NCBI RefSeq assembly: GCF_000732725.1
Contig: NZ_JPNB01000003.1
Span: 62,001 to 126,000 of the forward strand
From: Kineothrix alysoides
GTDB lineage: Bacteria; Bacillota; Clostridia; Lachnospirales; Lachnospiraceae
DNA: 64,000 nucleotides
Direction: 5' to 3'
Shown here: positions 1 through 10,285 of the stretch, one piece after another
Layout of the letters: each line of letters opens with the position of its first letter
How positions within the stretch are numbered: position 1 is the stretch's first letter
The notes under the pieces: generated by a model
Databases searched by the model: none
Seen by the model: the letters and a program-made list of their open reading frames with translations, nothing else
What the model was told of the DNA's origin: nothing
Position numbers and translations under genes: made by a program

Positions 1-408
1 GGAAGCTACAAAGGATCCACCATCTTCTGGTCTCCATTCACGACTCGGCGTCCAGACATCATCACGATTATAGATTCCGTGTCCACTACAGCAATCCCAA
101 TCTGGTACAGGCGCAGGATGCTCTGGAAGTTCCTGTATATTATTAAAAAATACTGTTTCCCTCGGTGCTGTCTCACCCATCTGCATAGGTAAAAATACCG
201 GCATGAGCTCATTTCGTAAAAAGTCCTGATCATAACAACGATCAAGAAATCCCCCATAAGTGGTAAGAAGGGGATAACCATGCAGTGTGTATAATATAAT
301 ATTTTTTTCATATCCATAGCCTGTAATGAAAGAAGATATATTCTCTGCATCCGCTTGAATACAAAATTCTTCTCCACACACATTACCAATTAAGCATTTT
401 TGATTCAT
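1..408 (-). CDS. Hypothetical protein, N-terminal part, cut by the left window edge
   Basis: An ATG at 408 follows GAGGA (spacing about 8) and opens a frame that stays free of stops for 136 codons to base 1, so the C-terminus lies outside the window. The protein begins MNQKCLIGNVCGEEFCIQAD and later has an acidic, Pro-rich stretch (ELPEHPAPVPDWDCC). No signal peptide or membrane segment is visible. A second open frame on the same strand (389-6) overlaps it but lacks a ribosome site and encodes an unlikely Met/Arg-rich product. It sits 58 bases beyond the stop of the RadC-like gene, in the same direction, so it is probably cargo or a maintenance gene of the same mobile element. I do not recognise the family. 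Confidence 0.6.
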   Translation of the reverse strand, partial: MNQKCLIGNVCGEEFCIQADAENISSFITGYGYEKNIILYTLHGYPLLTTYGGFLDRCYDQDFLRNELMPVFLPMQMGETAPRETVFFNNIQELPEHPAPVPDWDCCSGHGIYNRDDVWTPSREWRPEDGGSFVAS

Positions 409-466
409 CCTGTTTCCTCATTCCGCTCTCTCTTCATTCGATTTTTGGGTTACTTTCCTATTTTTC

Positions 467-1240
467 CTACCTTTCCATGTCATCTTCCTCCACTTCTTCT
501 ATTTCATTTACTTCTTGCCATGATTTAAAATATTCTGATAGCAGTTCCTCCTTTAGTTGATCTACGCCTCGTTCTGCAGCTTGTCCTATAGGAATTTTTT
601 CATATTCCTCTCCCTTTACATAAGCAAAGTCTGTAAAGCTAATGCCTTCATTTTTCATAGAAAAGGCTTTATCATCCCCAACTATGATATGATCATATAC
701 ATGCATTTCAAATGGTCTTAAAATGTTGTGGAACGTATTAGTCAGTCGAATATCACACTGGCTCGGCCTACAGGAGCCTCCTGGATGATTGTGTGCCAGA
801 ATAATTCCTACGGCATCCAGTTGCAAAGCGCGCTTTACTACTTCCCTTGGATGTACATAGGCAATATCTACGGTTCCCTGCGATATTTTCTCACAAGACA
901 ACACTCGCATACCCGATCCCAAAAAGATACAAAGCATAGCTTCTCTTTCTCTATAAAATGATAATTGTGATGAGCAGTAAGCCGACGCTTTTGTAATAGA
1001 ATCCATTACTTCTATATCTTCTTTTTCATTCTCCCTAAAATATTGGTATAGATTAATAAAATCCTTTAGTTGTACGATTTTCTCATATTCTTTATCACTG
1101 ATTTTTATCACGGCCGGATGGTCGATAATATGCAGGATATCATTCTCCTTTGCATAATCACTTAAGACCGATTTTTTAATTCCAGTCAGCCTGTGTAAGC
1201 CTTCCAGAAATTGATCCTGATTCCCTTTTATGATTTCCAC
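467..1240 (-). CDS. RadC-like JAB domain protein
   Basis: This 257-residue protein has a C-terminal JAB/MPN (RadC-type) metalloprotease-like fold. The zinc-binding JAMM signature is seen directly as LAHNHPGGS with H150 and H152, S156, and D163 in QCDIRLT. The N-terminal 80 residues are helical and unassigned. GTG at 1240 is the start because GGAGG lies about 7 bases upstream. RadC-like proteins are common cargo on plasmids, ICEs and anti-phage islands; their biochemical role is unsettled, so DNA repair should not be assumed. It lies 16 bases after the small gene at 1257-1454 and is probably cotranscribed with it and the methylase-helicase. Confidence 0.85.
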   Translation of the reverse strand: MEIIKGNQDQFLEGLHRLTGIKKSVLSDYAKENDILHIIDHPAVIKISDKEYEKIVQLKDFINLYQYFRENEKEDIEVMDSITKASAYCSSQLSFYREREAMLCIFLGSGMRVLSCEKISQGTVDIAYVHPREVVKRALQLDAVGIILAHNHPGGSCRPSQCDIRLTNTFHNILRPFEMHVYDHIIVGDDKAFSMKNEGISFTDFAYVKGEEYEKIPIGQAAERGVDQLKEELLSEYFKSWQEVNEIEEVEEDDMER

Positions 1241-1256
1241 GCAATCCCCTCCGCCT

Positions 1257-1454
1257 CTAAGTTAACAATTCAGAAATAGTTTCCAACTTAGCCTTTGTAT
1301 CCTCAGCAAGATTCATAGAAGGATATGCTTCTAATAACTGCTGTATAGAATGTTCCTCGATAAAAAGCCTTAGCTGTTGTTCCTCTCCTTTTGGCAGTTC
1401 CAATAGTTCCAATAATTGTCTACATAGCATTTGCCCTTTTTCTTTATCGTTCAT
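1257..1454 (-). CDS. Small hypothetical protein (65 aa)
   Basis: ATG at 1454 follows a perfect AGGAGG with a 4-5 base gap, starting 8 bases past the stop of the giant methylase-helicase gene. The product is a charged, Leu-rich, mostly helical 65-residue protein (starts MNDKEKGQMLCRQLLELLEL) without membrane segments or metal motifs. Its tight fit between two element genes suggests an accessory partner of the methylase-helicase or RadC-like protein. The family is not recognised. Confidence 0.7.
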   Translation of the reverse strand: MNDKEKGQMLCRQLLELLELPKGEEQQLRLFIEEHSIQQLLEAYPSMNLAEDTKAKLETISELLT

Positions 1455-1462
1455 CTTACCTC

Positions 1463-4400
1463 CTATTGTTCCATATCATTTTCCTGTTCATAAGTTTCAA
1501 TTAAGGCTGGTTCAAAACCTTGATCTTTGATATTTGTAAACCACTGTGCCATAAATTCCTTCAAACTTGTTATTTGCTCCGAAGAAGCATTTGATGTTTC
1601 ATAAAAAATCCCCACATCGTCTTGAAGATACGAAGTGGGGTAAATAGATTGTGTTTCTTTATCAATAATAAAAGTAATTTCCGGATCACGCATAGCGCTG
1701 TCGTTCTGTCTATAATAGTGAGCAATACTGTATTCGTTCCCACCAATATTCTCTATCACCAGATCCTCAAATCCATCTGATTCCAGTTTCATATAGTAAG
1801 CGGTTTCGTCGAGAATAGGACCGGCAAAAACATTTAACCTCTTATAAAGCTTCTGTTCCAACGTATGAGATGTCTGATCCGTACCCTGTGGTTCCTCTGA
1901 TCCATCTGCGGATATTACATCCTCGCCCTCATCCTTAAATTCTAATGCAAGGTCAAGTTGAACCTTTCTCTTTTGCAGTTCCAGAAGACGTTCTTCATCA
2001 GGAAACGGCTTGCCACTTTCTGATTTTGCTGTTTCAAGCTGCTGTTTCAAGTTGATGAGATCTTGTTTATCATTTTCTATATTCACAACCATGCGTTCCG
2101 CAATATTCACAATACGGGTAATATTACCTAACTCAGACTCTCCATACTCCGTACTGTAAATTCCTTGCCCACAAAGCTGAATCGAAACGCCTCCTCCTAT
2201 TTGTCTGAAAAGCCGGAGTGTAAAGCCTGCATAGGTTCCTACGATAAGAATATCCCCTATGTTCTTTCCCAGCTTACGAGTATATACCATGAAGTGTTCT
2301 GCCGCTTTTGTCCGTTCCTCATACTTCCTGCCATCAATGATCATTTGAAAATCGTTTGGTTTATTCGCTTTATATGTCCGTATATCCATTTCTTTTTTGC
2401 TAATATTTTTCTCTTCCCAGGCGATCCTTTCTGGATAATAATGACCAATCATTTTTTGAAGTTCATTCTGTTGGCTCTGCCATGAGGATTTCAGTACAGT
2501 CAGCCGGTTGATTTCGTTATCTGTTTCCATTTTCTCCTTTACTCTTGGATCAGAGGTTGCAAGCGCTTTAAATTCTGCATATTGCAACACCGTCTCATCC
2601 AAATCCTCACAAGTACGAAGCGCAGAACGACCAGTCATGATCTGGCTGATATACCGTTGCTTCTGCTCTAAAATCTGCCACAAATAACTGTCAAAGGTAT
2701 TTTCCGTAATATAGTTAAAAATGGAGATTTCCTCACTATTATTGCCTTGTCGCAAGATGCGTCCATTACGCTGTGTTAAATCGGATGGCCTCCATGGTAC
2801 ATCAAGATGATGCAGGGCAATAAGCTTTTCCTGCACATTCATTCCTGTTCCCATCTTTTCCGTACTGCCCATCAATATGCGGACTTCTCCTTTCTTTACC
2901 TTTTCAAAAAGCTGTTCTCGCTGTATATCCGTCTTTGCATCATGAATAAATGCAATTTCTTTCTCTTTTACACCTTCCGCAAGCAATGCTTCTTTTGTAG
3001 CCTCATAGAAGTTAAAACTCCCATCATATTTGGGCGTTCCCTGATCGCAGAAAATAAGCTGTGTCAGCCCTTTTTCTGCGGTTTCATGGTAAATCTCTGC
3101 TACATTTTTTGCACACAAATTTAGTTTGGTACCCGGATCATCTAAAATCTCTGGTGAAATAGCCCTGGGATCAATAGACAAAAGACGGGCTTCATGAGTT
3201 AACTTTAAAAAGTTATCTTCGGTACTATCTACCACTCCATTACGAATAGCTTCCGCACGCTCAGCTAACTCCATAACAATCCGTTTCTGATCTGGCGTAC
3301 AGGCAGATTTGATCACTTGCGGGCCACCCGTTTTCAACAGCGGAGTAGGCAAATCTAACATATCCGCTGTTTTGATATCAGCAATCATAGAAAACATACT
3401 CATCAGTTCCGGAAGATTATGGAACTGTGCAAAACGGTTCTTCATTTGATATCCATTACCTTCCGGCCTAATTTCCAAGGAAGAAGTAATCTTTCCGAAA
3501 GTTCCCGCCCATGCGTCAAACATCAAAAGATCACGCCTCTCTAATTCATTTGGCTGTAAGGTCTTTTGGAGTACATACATTTCTGTCATGGAGTTGGATA
3601 CCGGGGTGCCCGTCAGATAAATGACACCTTTCCCATTTCCAATCTCATTAATATACTGGCACTTCTGGTGCATATCCATAGCACGTTGGCTGCTCTGCCC
3701 ACTGATTCCTGCTACATTTCTCATTTTTGTATAAGAAAAATTATTCTTGTAAGCATGGGCCTCGTCCACAACTAAAGCATCCACTCCTAATTCTTCAAAA
3801 TTGATGACGTCATCCTTTTTTTCTGCATGAAACAACCGGTCAAACCTAAATTGCAAATTCTTTCTAAAAATCTGCATCTGCTTTAAAGACCAGTCTTTCC
3901 CATCACGAAACTTCTGTTCATCGATTGCCGCCGTAATCGCATCCAGCTCTTTCTGCATGGCTGCAAACTGCCGTTCTCTGGATACCCCAATCAATTCAAA
4001 GCTTGAATGGGCCATAATAATACATTCATAATCCCCTGTAGCAATCCGGCTGACAAAACGACGGCGATGATGCTTCTCAAAATCTTTTTTCCCTGCTACT
4101 AAGATATTTGCATTCGGGTAAAGTTCCATGTATGCATCCGACCATTGACCGACCAGGTGATTCGGAACAGTAATTAATGGCTTTGTTACTTTTCCCAACC
4201 GCTTCATTTCATGAGCAAGGACAATGGCCGCATAAGTTTTTCCCGCACCGACCTCATGTGCCATGAGCAGATTTCCTTTCCCATATAAGCCATGTGCCAC
4301 CACATCAAGTTGATGGGAACGTAAATGGATATCTTCCGATAAATCAGGCAGTACAAGATCCGATCCATCATACTCACGGGGACGGATATTATTGAACCTA

Positions 4401-7400
4401 TCATTATATAACTGAGTCATCCTTGCTCCACGTTCTGCATCAGCAAAGAGCCATCGTTCAAACTCTGCCTTAATCTGTGCCTGTTTCTCCCGCGCAAGAA
4501 TCGTTTCTTTTTTATTCAGTACATACTTTACTTTATCTTCCCCACACTCATCTACATACTCCACTCGGTCTCTTACTTCCACGAAGCGAAGATTTAAGGA
4601 TGTTTCCAATATTTCATAGGCATTCATCCGTTCCGTTCCATAAATCTGATTGATCGTGACAGATTCTTTCTCACCGCCCTTATTTACAATAAAATAGCTG
4701 CCACCATATTGGGAAAATTCCAATGCCGTAGCATGCCTTCCGAACTTATTTCCTGCCTGTGTTTTAAAAATCTCATGCATAAAGTCCTGATAAACTTCCA
4801 CAGGTATCCACGGTGTTCCTAAGGAAAAACTAATTTCCTGAGGAGTCAACGGCAACGGCTGTACCGCTTTCAACGCTTCCACATTCCGGGTAAAACGCTC
4901 CGGTTCTTCCTCCGCCTTTAAAATTGCTTCTGCCAACTTATCCTTTACATAACCGCTTAAATATTCTCCAGCAGTCTGCCACCCTCTATATGGATTTCCC
5001 ATATATTCTGATGGATCCTGGTAGATTTTATCTCCTAACTCCTCGATAATCTCATCCTGCGTTGCTTTACGGTGATCCGGTTTACGATATAGCCATGCCA
5101 TATAGTCAAGATCAAGCCTGCCCTTTATATTCAAAGATACCTTCAACGCTTCTTCTGCCGAAAATACTACACTCGGCATAATCTTAGGCCGTATCGTTGC
5201 CTTATAAAACATGGCCGTTTTATCATATATTCCTTTTTCATCCTTACGCTCTTTTTCGATGGAACGTAAAAGCGGCGCATTGGCATCTCTTGAAAAAGCA
5301 ATCACATTAGCATATGAGTTGATATAACCATAACTCTTTACAAAACGGTCATATACCATATTCAGATTATCAATATGAGTCCGCAATTCAGCTTCGTATT
5401 CTGCGGTAGGCAAACCGGCATTTTGTTCATTCTGAAAGGCAATCAGACTGCGAACTACTTGCGCAAGTTCTACAAGTCCTTTGATGCGCTCTGCCTTCTT
5501 TCCAGTAATATTCTGCTGATACATACGAGAATGTTCCCGGTAATACAGTTTTTCATCAACCACTGTATAAGAAAAATTACGCACATAAGGATCTGCCGGT
5601 ATCGATTTTATTTGTATAATGTCATTCTCTTCTGAAAATCCCTCTATCCGTTCCGGCTCCTGATATTCACCATCCAGATAACTTATCACCTGTTCTAATC
5701 GTTCATTTAAATCATCATCCGGCAGAGGATGGCAGGCGGTACTTTTTTCATTCCCGTACATACTCTCATCAAACACCATTTTTCCTAATACCATCTCCGG
5801 GTGATCGACGAAATAACTATTTAAGGGAATGCCATCCGTATTTTGCTCTACAGACAACCACGGACTATTTTCTTCGTTCGGCACAATTTCCCTTTCCCGC
5901 TTTTTCAAAAAAAGAATGTCGGTAGTAGCCTCAGTTCCCGCTACTTGCTTGAATGCATTATTAGGCAACCGTATAGCTCCAATCAATTCTGCTCTTTGGG
6001 CAAGATACTTTCTGATAGTCGGGTTCGCCTTGTCCAACGTATACATTGAAGTAATGATTGCCACGATACCACCCGGACGAGTCTTATCCAGCGATTTTGC
6101 TAAAAAGTAATCATGGATACGAAAATTATGACGATTATACTTTGAATCATCTACTTTAATGGAGTTGAATGGAATGTTACCGATTACCACATCGAAAAAC
6201 TGCTCTGGATAATTGACATTTTCAAAACCTTTGACCTGTATGTCTGCATCAGGATAAAGCTGCCTCGCAATATTGCCGGAAATTGGTTCAATCTCTACAC
6301 CATACAGCTTAGAGTCCGCCATACTTTTCGGTAGGACAGAAAAAAAATTGCCTGTTGCCATCGCAGGATCTAAGATATTTCCGCCTTTGAAACCAAACGA
6401 TTTTAGTGCATGATAAATATGCCGAATAACACTCTGTTCTGTGTAATAAGCTGTTAGTGTACTTTCCTGTGCTGCCTGAAATTCTTCCTCCGTCAATAAA
6501 CTTTTTATTTCCTCATATTGTTTTTCCCATCCGCTTTTCCCCGGTGTCAGTGCATTAGCCAGGCCTCCCCATCCTACAAATTTAGCAAGGATAATCTGTT
6601 CCCCAGCCGTTGCCATACGCCCCTGCTCATGCAATTCTTTTAAAAGACGAATGGCTTCTATGTTATTCTGACATTTCGTTTTTGGACCGCCCTCATAAAG
6701 ATGGTGTTCCTCAGAAAAGCGATAATTAAACCCATTTACAGTACGACTGCGCTGCTCCTGCGGCAATACATCCTCCACTACTACAGTCTCACTCTTTTTC
6801 TCAAAAAAAGGCTTTCGATGCATTCGAATACCATCTTCTGTCAACATGGAATCGCTGTCTGCATCATTTACATCCTCATAGGAATCCTGTTGGCCGAATA
6901 ACTCAAAAAATCCCAGTTGATCACCCGAAGCCTCCTCCTGTGCAAACCATTTGTCCCATTTCCTCATCCTTTCCTTTTGAATTTCCGATGCTCCTGTATC
7001 TCCCGAAGCATTACTCATCTCATGGATTTCATCAGGAATTGCAAATTCATCAAGTACATTTTCTTCCTGTTCTGCCTCTTCAGGAGAAATCCCATACAAT
7101 TTATCCGTGTCAGTTTCCTCTAATATATCCGACTGTTCAGACATTTCTGGTTTTGAGGTTTTTATCGGAACAGGAAAAAAATCGCCCGAAGACGGTGTTA
7201 ATCCATCTTTGGGCGACTGCAGGTTTTGCGACGTAGATATTATCTGATTTTCAGTACCACTTCTTTCATTACTATCTCCTCTGCTTGCTTGGTTATCATA
7301 TTCATGTGACTTGCTCTCTGTAATGTGTCCTCGATATCCGGTATCGGCTGAACGATCAGAAGTCTTTGAATCAGTTCCTCTTTCTCCTGCTCTGCTTCCT

Positions 7401-8383
7401 CGTCCACTTTTAGAATTATTTCGTTGATCATTCCCTGTGCCACCAGTTCCGACAGACGATGGGGGTTCATTTCCATCATGTAATCTTTCCATCGTTTGCC
7501 GAATCTCCCCACCGGCATTTTGTCGGTCTGGGGATTTTCTGAAATCTGTATTTCGGGGTGCATCATCCCGTCCGTTCCCTGTCTGTAGTTGAATTTCATC
7601 AAGGGTTCTGTCCTCATAAACTTTGCTCCTTTCACTTTTGATCGCTTGAATTTCTTGAAAAATTTCTTTTAATATAGGTCGTGCAATAGATACCGTATAA
7701 TTTCCTAATGCCATGAAAAGTTCAAGAGTATTATAATTTTCTATATTCTCAAAACTATCTTCCTCAAATATTTCCAAGGAAAGACCACATTTGGAAAATA
7801 CCGTATAAGCAACACTTTCCACAATCAGTTGCATAAATTCTGCTTTTACTGCCTGTTCCGGAACACCATAAAGGGGACTTCTTTCGTCTCGTACTTTTAA
7901 GTTTTCCAGATATGGCGGAAGCCACTGTCTTACTCGCTTGTCTGCCAACTTGTAAAGACAGGCTTCTATATTGTAGGCAGGGACCCCGTACTTTTCATGG
8001 AAACGAAGCATAATATTAAGGCGATACTGTTCTTCCAATTCCCATAAGTATTTTTGTAGATTCCGGTATGACTGAACGCTCCCATTCGTATCCATAAAAT
8101 CAAACAGATATTTCATACTGGCATTCGGATTTACCATATCAATAACAGCAACGCTCTTAGCATCTTTATTGATATATCGTCCAATCCGTTTGTCATGCCA
8201 TTCATCAAAGGTTCCTAGCTGTGTCGCATTAGGTCTTTGTGCATATATCAACACTGCATTGTCAAAAGAACGTTTATAAAACCGTGCGGCACAAGACAAC
8301 AGACCTTTCCATTCCTGTGGTGTCTTGGTGTATTCCTGTACCGATTGATGATACAAGTCCGCAAGGTATGTCACTTTAGCCAA
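1463..8383 (-). CDS. Giant N6-adenine DNA methylase / SNF2-type helicase fusion
   Basis: Roughly 2300 residues. The N-terminal 250 residues (AARFYKRSFDNAVLIYAQRP) resemble the ArdC-type N-domain found in such proteins. A disordered Gly/Ser/Asp-rich linker follows. The methylase part has DPAMATGNFF (near residue 675, AdoMet motif) and NIPF (near 735, catalytic motif IV). The helicase part has HEVGAGKT (Walker A, near 1380), VVDEAHAYKN (Walker B, near 1540), LTGTPVSNS (motif III) and QRNGRILRQGN (motif VI, near 1875). This architecture is typical of ICEs and large plasmids of Clostridia; a role in protecting or processing transferred DNA is proposed but unproven. The start is TTG 8383, since AGGAG lies 7 bases before it. 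An in-frame TTG at 8416 has no ribosome site. It overlaps the 3' end of parB by 8 bases, implying translational coupling. Confidence 0.88.
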   Translation of the reverse strand: MAKVTYLADLYHQSVQEYTKTPQEWKGLLSCAARFYKRSFDNAVLIYAQRPNATQLGTFDEWHDKRIGRYINKDAKSVAVIDMVNPNASMKYLFDFMDTNGSVQSYRNLQKYLWELEEQYRLNIMLRFHEKYGVPAYNIEACLYKLADKRVRQWLPPYLENLKVRDERSPLYGVPEQAVKAEFMQLIVESVAYTVFSKCGLSLEIFEEDSFENIENYNTLELFMALGNYTVSIARPILKEIFQEIQAIKSERSKVYEDRTLDEIQLQTGNGRDDAPRNTDFRKSPDRQNAGGEIRQTMERLHDGNEPPSSVGTGGTGNDQRNNSKSGRGSRAGERGTDSKTSDRSADTGYRGHITESKSHEYDNQASRGDSNERSGTENQIISTSQNLQSPKDGLTPSSGDFFPVPIKTSKPEMSEQSDILEETDTDKLYGISPEEAEQEENVLDEFAIPDEIHEMSNASGDTGASEIQKERMRKWDKWFAQEEASGDQLGFFELFGQQDSYEDVNDADSDSMLTEDGIRMHRKPFFEKKSETVVVEDVLPQEQRSRTVNGFNYRFSEEHHLYEGGPKTKCQNNIEAIRLLKELHEQGRMATAGEQIILAKFVGWGGLANALTPGKSGWEKQYEEIKSLLTEEEFQAAQESTLTAYYTEQSVIRHIYHALKSFGFKGGNILDPAMATGNFFSVLPKSMADSKLYGVEIEPISGNIARQLYPDADIQVKGFENVNYPEQFFDVVIGNIPFNSIKVDDSKYNRHNFRIHDYFLAKSLDKTRPGGIVAIITSMYTLDKANPTIRKYLAQRAELIGAIRLPNNAFKQVAGTEATTDILFLKKREREIVPNEENSPWLSVEQNTDGIPLNSYFVDHPEMVLGKMVFDESMYGNEKSTACHPLPDDDLNERLEQVISYLDGEYQEPERIEGFSEENDIIQIKSIPADPYVRNFSYTVVDEKLYYREHSRMYQQNITGKKAERIKGLVELAQVVRSLIAFQNEQNAGLPTAEYEAELRTHIDNLNMVYDRFVKSYGYINSYANVIAFSRDANAPLLRSIEKERKDEKGIYDKTAMFYKATIRPKIMPSVVFSAEEALKVSLNIKGRLDLDYMAWLYRKPDHRKATQDEIIEELGDKIYQDPSEYMGNPYRGWQTAGEYLSGYVKDKLAEAILKAEEEPERFTRNVEALKAVQPLPLTPQEISFSLGTPWIPVEVYQDFMHEIFKTQAGNKFGRHATALEFSQYGGSYFIVNKGGEKESVTINQIYGTERMNAYEILETSLNLRFVEVRDRVEYVDECGEDKVKYVLNKKETILAREKQAQIKAEFERWLFADAERGARMTQLYNDRFNNIRPREYDGSDLVLPDLSEDIHLRSHQLDVVAHGLYGKGNLLMAHEVGAGKTYAAIVLAHEMKRLGKVTKPLITVPNHLVGQWSDAYMELYPNANILVAGKKDFEKHHRRRFVSRIATGDYECIIMAHSSFELIGVSRERQFAAMQKELDAITAAIDEQKFRDGKDWSLKQMQIFRKNLQFRFDRLFHAEKKDDVINFEELGVDALVVDEAHAYKNNFSYTKMRNVAGISGQSSQRAMDMHQKCQYINEIGNGKGVIYLTGTPVSNSMTEMYVLQKTLQPNELERRDLLMFDAWAGTFGKITSSLEIRPEGNGYQMKNRFAQFHNLPELMSMFSMIADIKTADMLDLPTPLLKTGGPQVIKSACTPDQKRIVMELAERAEAIRNGVVDSTEDNFLKLTHEARLLSIDPRAISPEILDDPGTKLNLCAKNVAEIYHETAEKGLTQLIFCDQGTPKYDGSFNFYEATKEALLAEGVKEKEIAFIHDAKTDIQREQLFEKVKKGEVRILMGSTEKMGTGMNVQEKLIALHHLDVPWRPSDLTQRNGRILRQGNNSEEISIFNYITENTFDSYLWQILEQKQRYISQIMTGRSALRTCEDLDETVLQYAEFKALATSDPRVKEKMETDNEINRLTVLKSSWQSQQNELQKMIGHYYPERIAWEEKNISKKEMDIRTYKANKPNDFQMIIDGRKYEERTKAAEHFMVYTRKLGKNIGDILIVGTYAGFTLRLFRQIGGGVSIQLCGQGIYSTEYGESELGNITRIVNIAERMVVNIENDKQDLINLKQQLETAKSESGKPFPDEERLLELQKRKVQLDLALEFKDEGEDVISADGSEEPQGTDQTSHTLEQKLYKRLNVFAGPILDETAYYMKLESDGFEDLVIENIGGNEYSIAHYYRQNDSAMRDPEITFIIDKETQSIYPTSYLQDDVGIFYETSNASSEQITSLKEFMAQWFTNIKDQGFEPALIETYEQENDMEQ

Positions 8384-9431
8384 CTTTTGACTCCTGTTCC
8401 GTACTTCTTTCTGCAAAGTACAAATCCAATGCTTTCTCTATCGTCTCCTCGATTTCCTTCCTGCTCTGTTTCTCCGTAAAATATTTGGTAATAACTGTTC
8501 CTTTAATCTGAATAGGCTTTGCTTTATTGCTGTTCGGTTTTCTTGCTCTTTCTCCACTAACAATCTGACGAATGAGCTCATCGGTTAAAGATCCACTTTT
8601 TGCGTAGCTGTGCAGAAGTGCTGACTTTTTCGTATCCATCGTAAAGCCTTCTTTTTCTATCATTTCTGCTATCAGAAATTGCTGCGCTTCTTTCACAAAA
8701 GAAATGTCATAAGCGGCTTCAAAACCTAATCTTTTCGTATCCAGGTAGTCAAGAAGTGAGGGGATAAGTGTTGCAATACGCAAGTATCTGACAATCTTAT
8801 CTCTGCTAAGGCCATATTCATCCCCTACTTTTTCATCTGACCGCAACTTCGTTGGGTTTTCCAACAAAGTCGGGTTTTCCTTGATTTCATGCGGGTTCAT
8901 AAGGTCTTCAATTTCCTTTAATAAGTCATTTCTTCTACCTTGGCTCTTTATCGCATCATAATGCTGTTTTAAACAAAATGCTCTTTCCGAATAACTTAAA
9001 TCTGCAAAAGAACGCTGACGCAAATTCGTTTCTGTTACAATCAATACCGCATCTTCATAAGACAGGTTTTCCTTAATAATAACCGGACCTTTCGTATGCC
9101 CTGCCAATTTTGCCGCATTTTCCCGATTATGGCCGCTCAGTATCGTAAGCTTCTCCTCATGTTTCCAAAGGATCAATGGCTCCAAAATGCCGAACTCCCG
9201 AATACTATTTATCATATCCTGCAACCTCTGACCGGTATATAACTTAAATTTGTGTCCGGGAAATGATTCCATTCTATCAAACTCCATTTCTACAAGTTCT
9301 CCAGCTCTTGGCTCTGTTACGACCTTTGGGATTTCTTCCTTTTTCTCAAACTCAAAAATATCATCCATATGACTGAGCGTATTATTAAGCACTGAATTGC
9401 GTGTCGGCACTTTCGGTATCTTGGCTGCCAT
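8376..9431 (-). CDS. parB: ParB/Spo0J-family partition protein
   Basis: 351 residues. The ParB N-domain includes the arginine-containing segment LSGHNRENAAKLAG (the place of the usual GERRxxA CTPase motif) and DAVLIVTETNLRQR. A helix-turn-helix follows around VGDEYGLSRDKIVRYLRI. It would bind a centromere-like site and work with ParA to segregate or stabilise the element. ATG 9431 follows AAGGAG with a 10-base gap and lies inside the 3' end of parA (47-base overlap). The downstream giant gene starts inside its last codons. No clear parS was found; the inverted repeats upstream of parA are candidates. Confidence 0.88.
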   Translation of the reverse strand: MAAKIPKVPTRNSVLNNTLSHMDDIFEFEKKEEIPKVVTEPRAGELVEMEFDRMESFPGHKFKLYTGQRLQDMINSIREFGILEPLILWKHEEKLTILSGHNRENAAKLAGHTKGPVIIKENLSYEDAVLIVTETNLRQRSFADLSYSERAFCLKQHYDAIKSQGRRNDLLKEIEDLMNPHEIKENPTLLENPTKLRSDEKVGDEYGLSRDKIVRYLRIATLIPSLLDYLDTKRLGFEAAYDISFVKEAQQFLIAEMIEKEGFTMDTKKSALLHSYAKSGSLTDELIRQIVSGERARKPNSNKAKPIQIKGTVITKYFTEKQSRKEIEETIEKALDLYFAERSTEQESKVG

Positions 9432-10209
9432 CCTTTATCAACTCCTTCACTAATTTATAATATGCTTTGGATGCGGCGTTTTCCGGTTCATATTCACAGA
9501 TCGTCATGCCTGCATCTGTAGCATCCGGTACTCTGGTGGAACGGGGAATACAGTTAGTGAATATCCTTACTTTTTCCCCTAATGCTTGCTGTAACTGCGC
9601 TTTCACACGCTTGGATACCCTTGTCCGCTCACTATCCATAGTGATCAGTATCCCTATGACTTCCAGTTTCGCATTAACATTACTTTTAATTTTATGAAAT
9701 GCCCGCAGGAACTCCCCCATGCCCTCCACCGCGAGCGGTTCTGACTGTACTGGAATAATCAATCCATCGCAGCATATCATTACATTTATCATAGGTGTTC
9801 CCATTTTGGGCATACAGTCTATAAGAATATAATCATAATCCTCCCGAATGGTATCTACAAATTCCTTTAACTTGTATTCCGCAAATGTAGTATCACTCAT
9901 CAACTTTTCAAAGCTATCCAGTTTATTGTTAGATGGTATCAAGTCAACACCGGAATCTGTGGTAATAACATAATCTTCTCTTGCTGGTATTTCTTCCTCC
10001 ATAACAATACATTTTAAGATCTCATAAATGCTTACTGACAGCTTCTCCGGCTCTGTCACTCCGCTAACAATTGTTGAATGCCTCTGCCCGTCAAAATCAA
10101 TCAACGCCACCTTGTAGCCTTCCTTTGACAGCAAATGAGACAGGGTTATGGCGGTCGTAGTTTTACCCACTCCGCCTTTTCTGTTTACAATACCCCAAAC
10201 CTTTCCCAT
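9385..10209 (-). CDS. parA: ParA-family partition ATPase
   Basis: 274 residues with the deviant Walker A RKGGVGKTTT at residues 10-19, the switch segment ALIDFDGQRHST, and Walker B YILIDCMPKMGTPM. These are the hallmarks of MinD/ParA ATPases that move DNA cargo over the nucleoid. No extra N-terminal DNA-binding domain is present, so this is a small (type Ib/Soj-like) ParA. ATG 10209 has AAGGA about 10-11 bases upstream. It is the first full-length gene of the parA-parB-methylase run and is preceded by a 400-base structured leader, which suggests control of the whole run by attenuation or autoregulation. Confidence 0.9.
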   Translation of the reverse strand: MGKVWGIVNRKGGVGKTTTAITLSHLLSKEGYKVALIDFDGQRHSTIVSGVTEPEKLSVSIYEILKCIVMEEEIPAREDYVITTDSGVDLIPSNNKLDSFEKLMSDTTFAEYKLKEFVDTIREDYDYILIDCMPKMGTPMINVMICCDGLIIPVQSEPLAVEGMGEFLRAFHKIKSNVNAKLEVIGILITMDSERTRVSKRVKAQLQQALGEKVRIFTNCIPRSTRVPDATDAGMTICEYEPENAASKAYYKLVKELIKDGSQDTESADTQFSA

Positions 10210-10243
10210 GCACTTACTTTCCTTTCTTCTGTTGAATCTGATT

Positions 10244-10285
10244 CTATTGGTTATATTTGATTGGATAAAAAATAGGGTTAAGCAT
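10244..10285 (-). CDS. Possible 13-residue leader peptide before parA
   Basis: AGGAGG at 10294-10289 is followed after only three bases by ATG. The frame reads MLNPIFYPIKYNQ and stops at 10244, 35 bases before parA. The start codon lies in the 3' arm of a perfect 9-bp inverted repeat (GGTTAAGCA / TGCTTAACC), so folding would hide it. That is what a translation-attenuation leader looks like, but expression is not shown and the short spacing is suboptimal. Confidence 0.35.
   Translation of the reverse strand: MLNPIFYPIKYNQ

Noticed and set aside
6-389. Open frame of 127 codons on the minus strand
   Set aside because: No ribosome site, Met/Arg/Tyr-rich composition, and it lies inside a better-supported frame starting at 408.
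7240-7635. Open frame inside the disordered linker of the methylase-helicase
   Set aside because: Same strand but shifted frame over a low-complexity coding region; no ribosome site; best read as a shadow.
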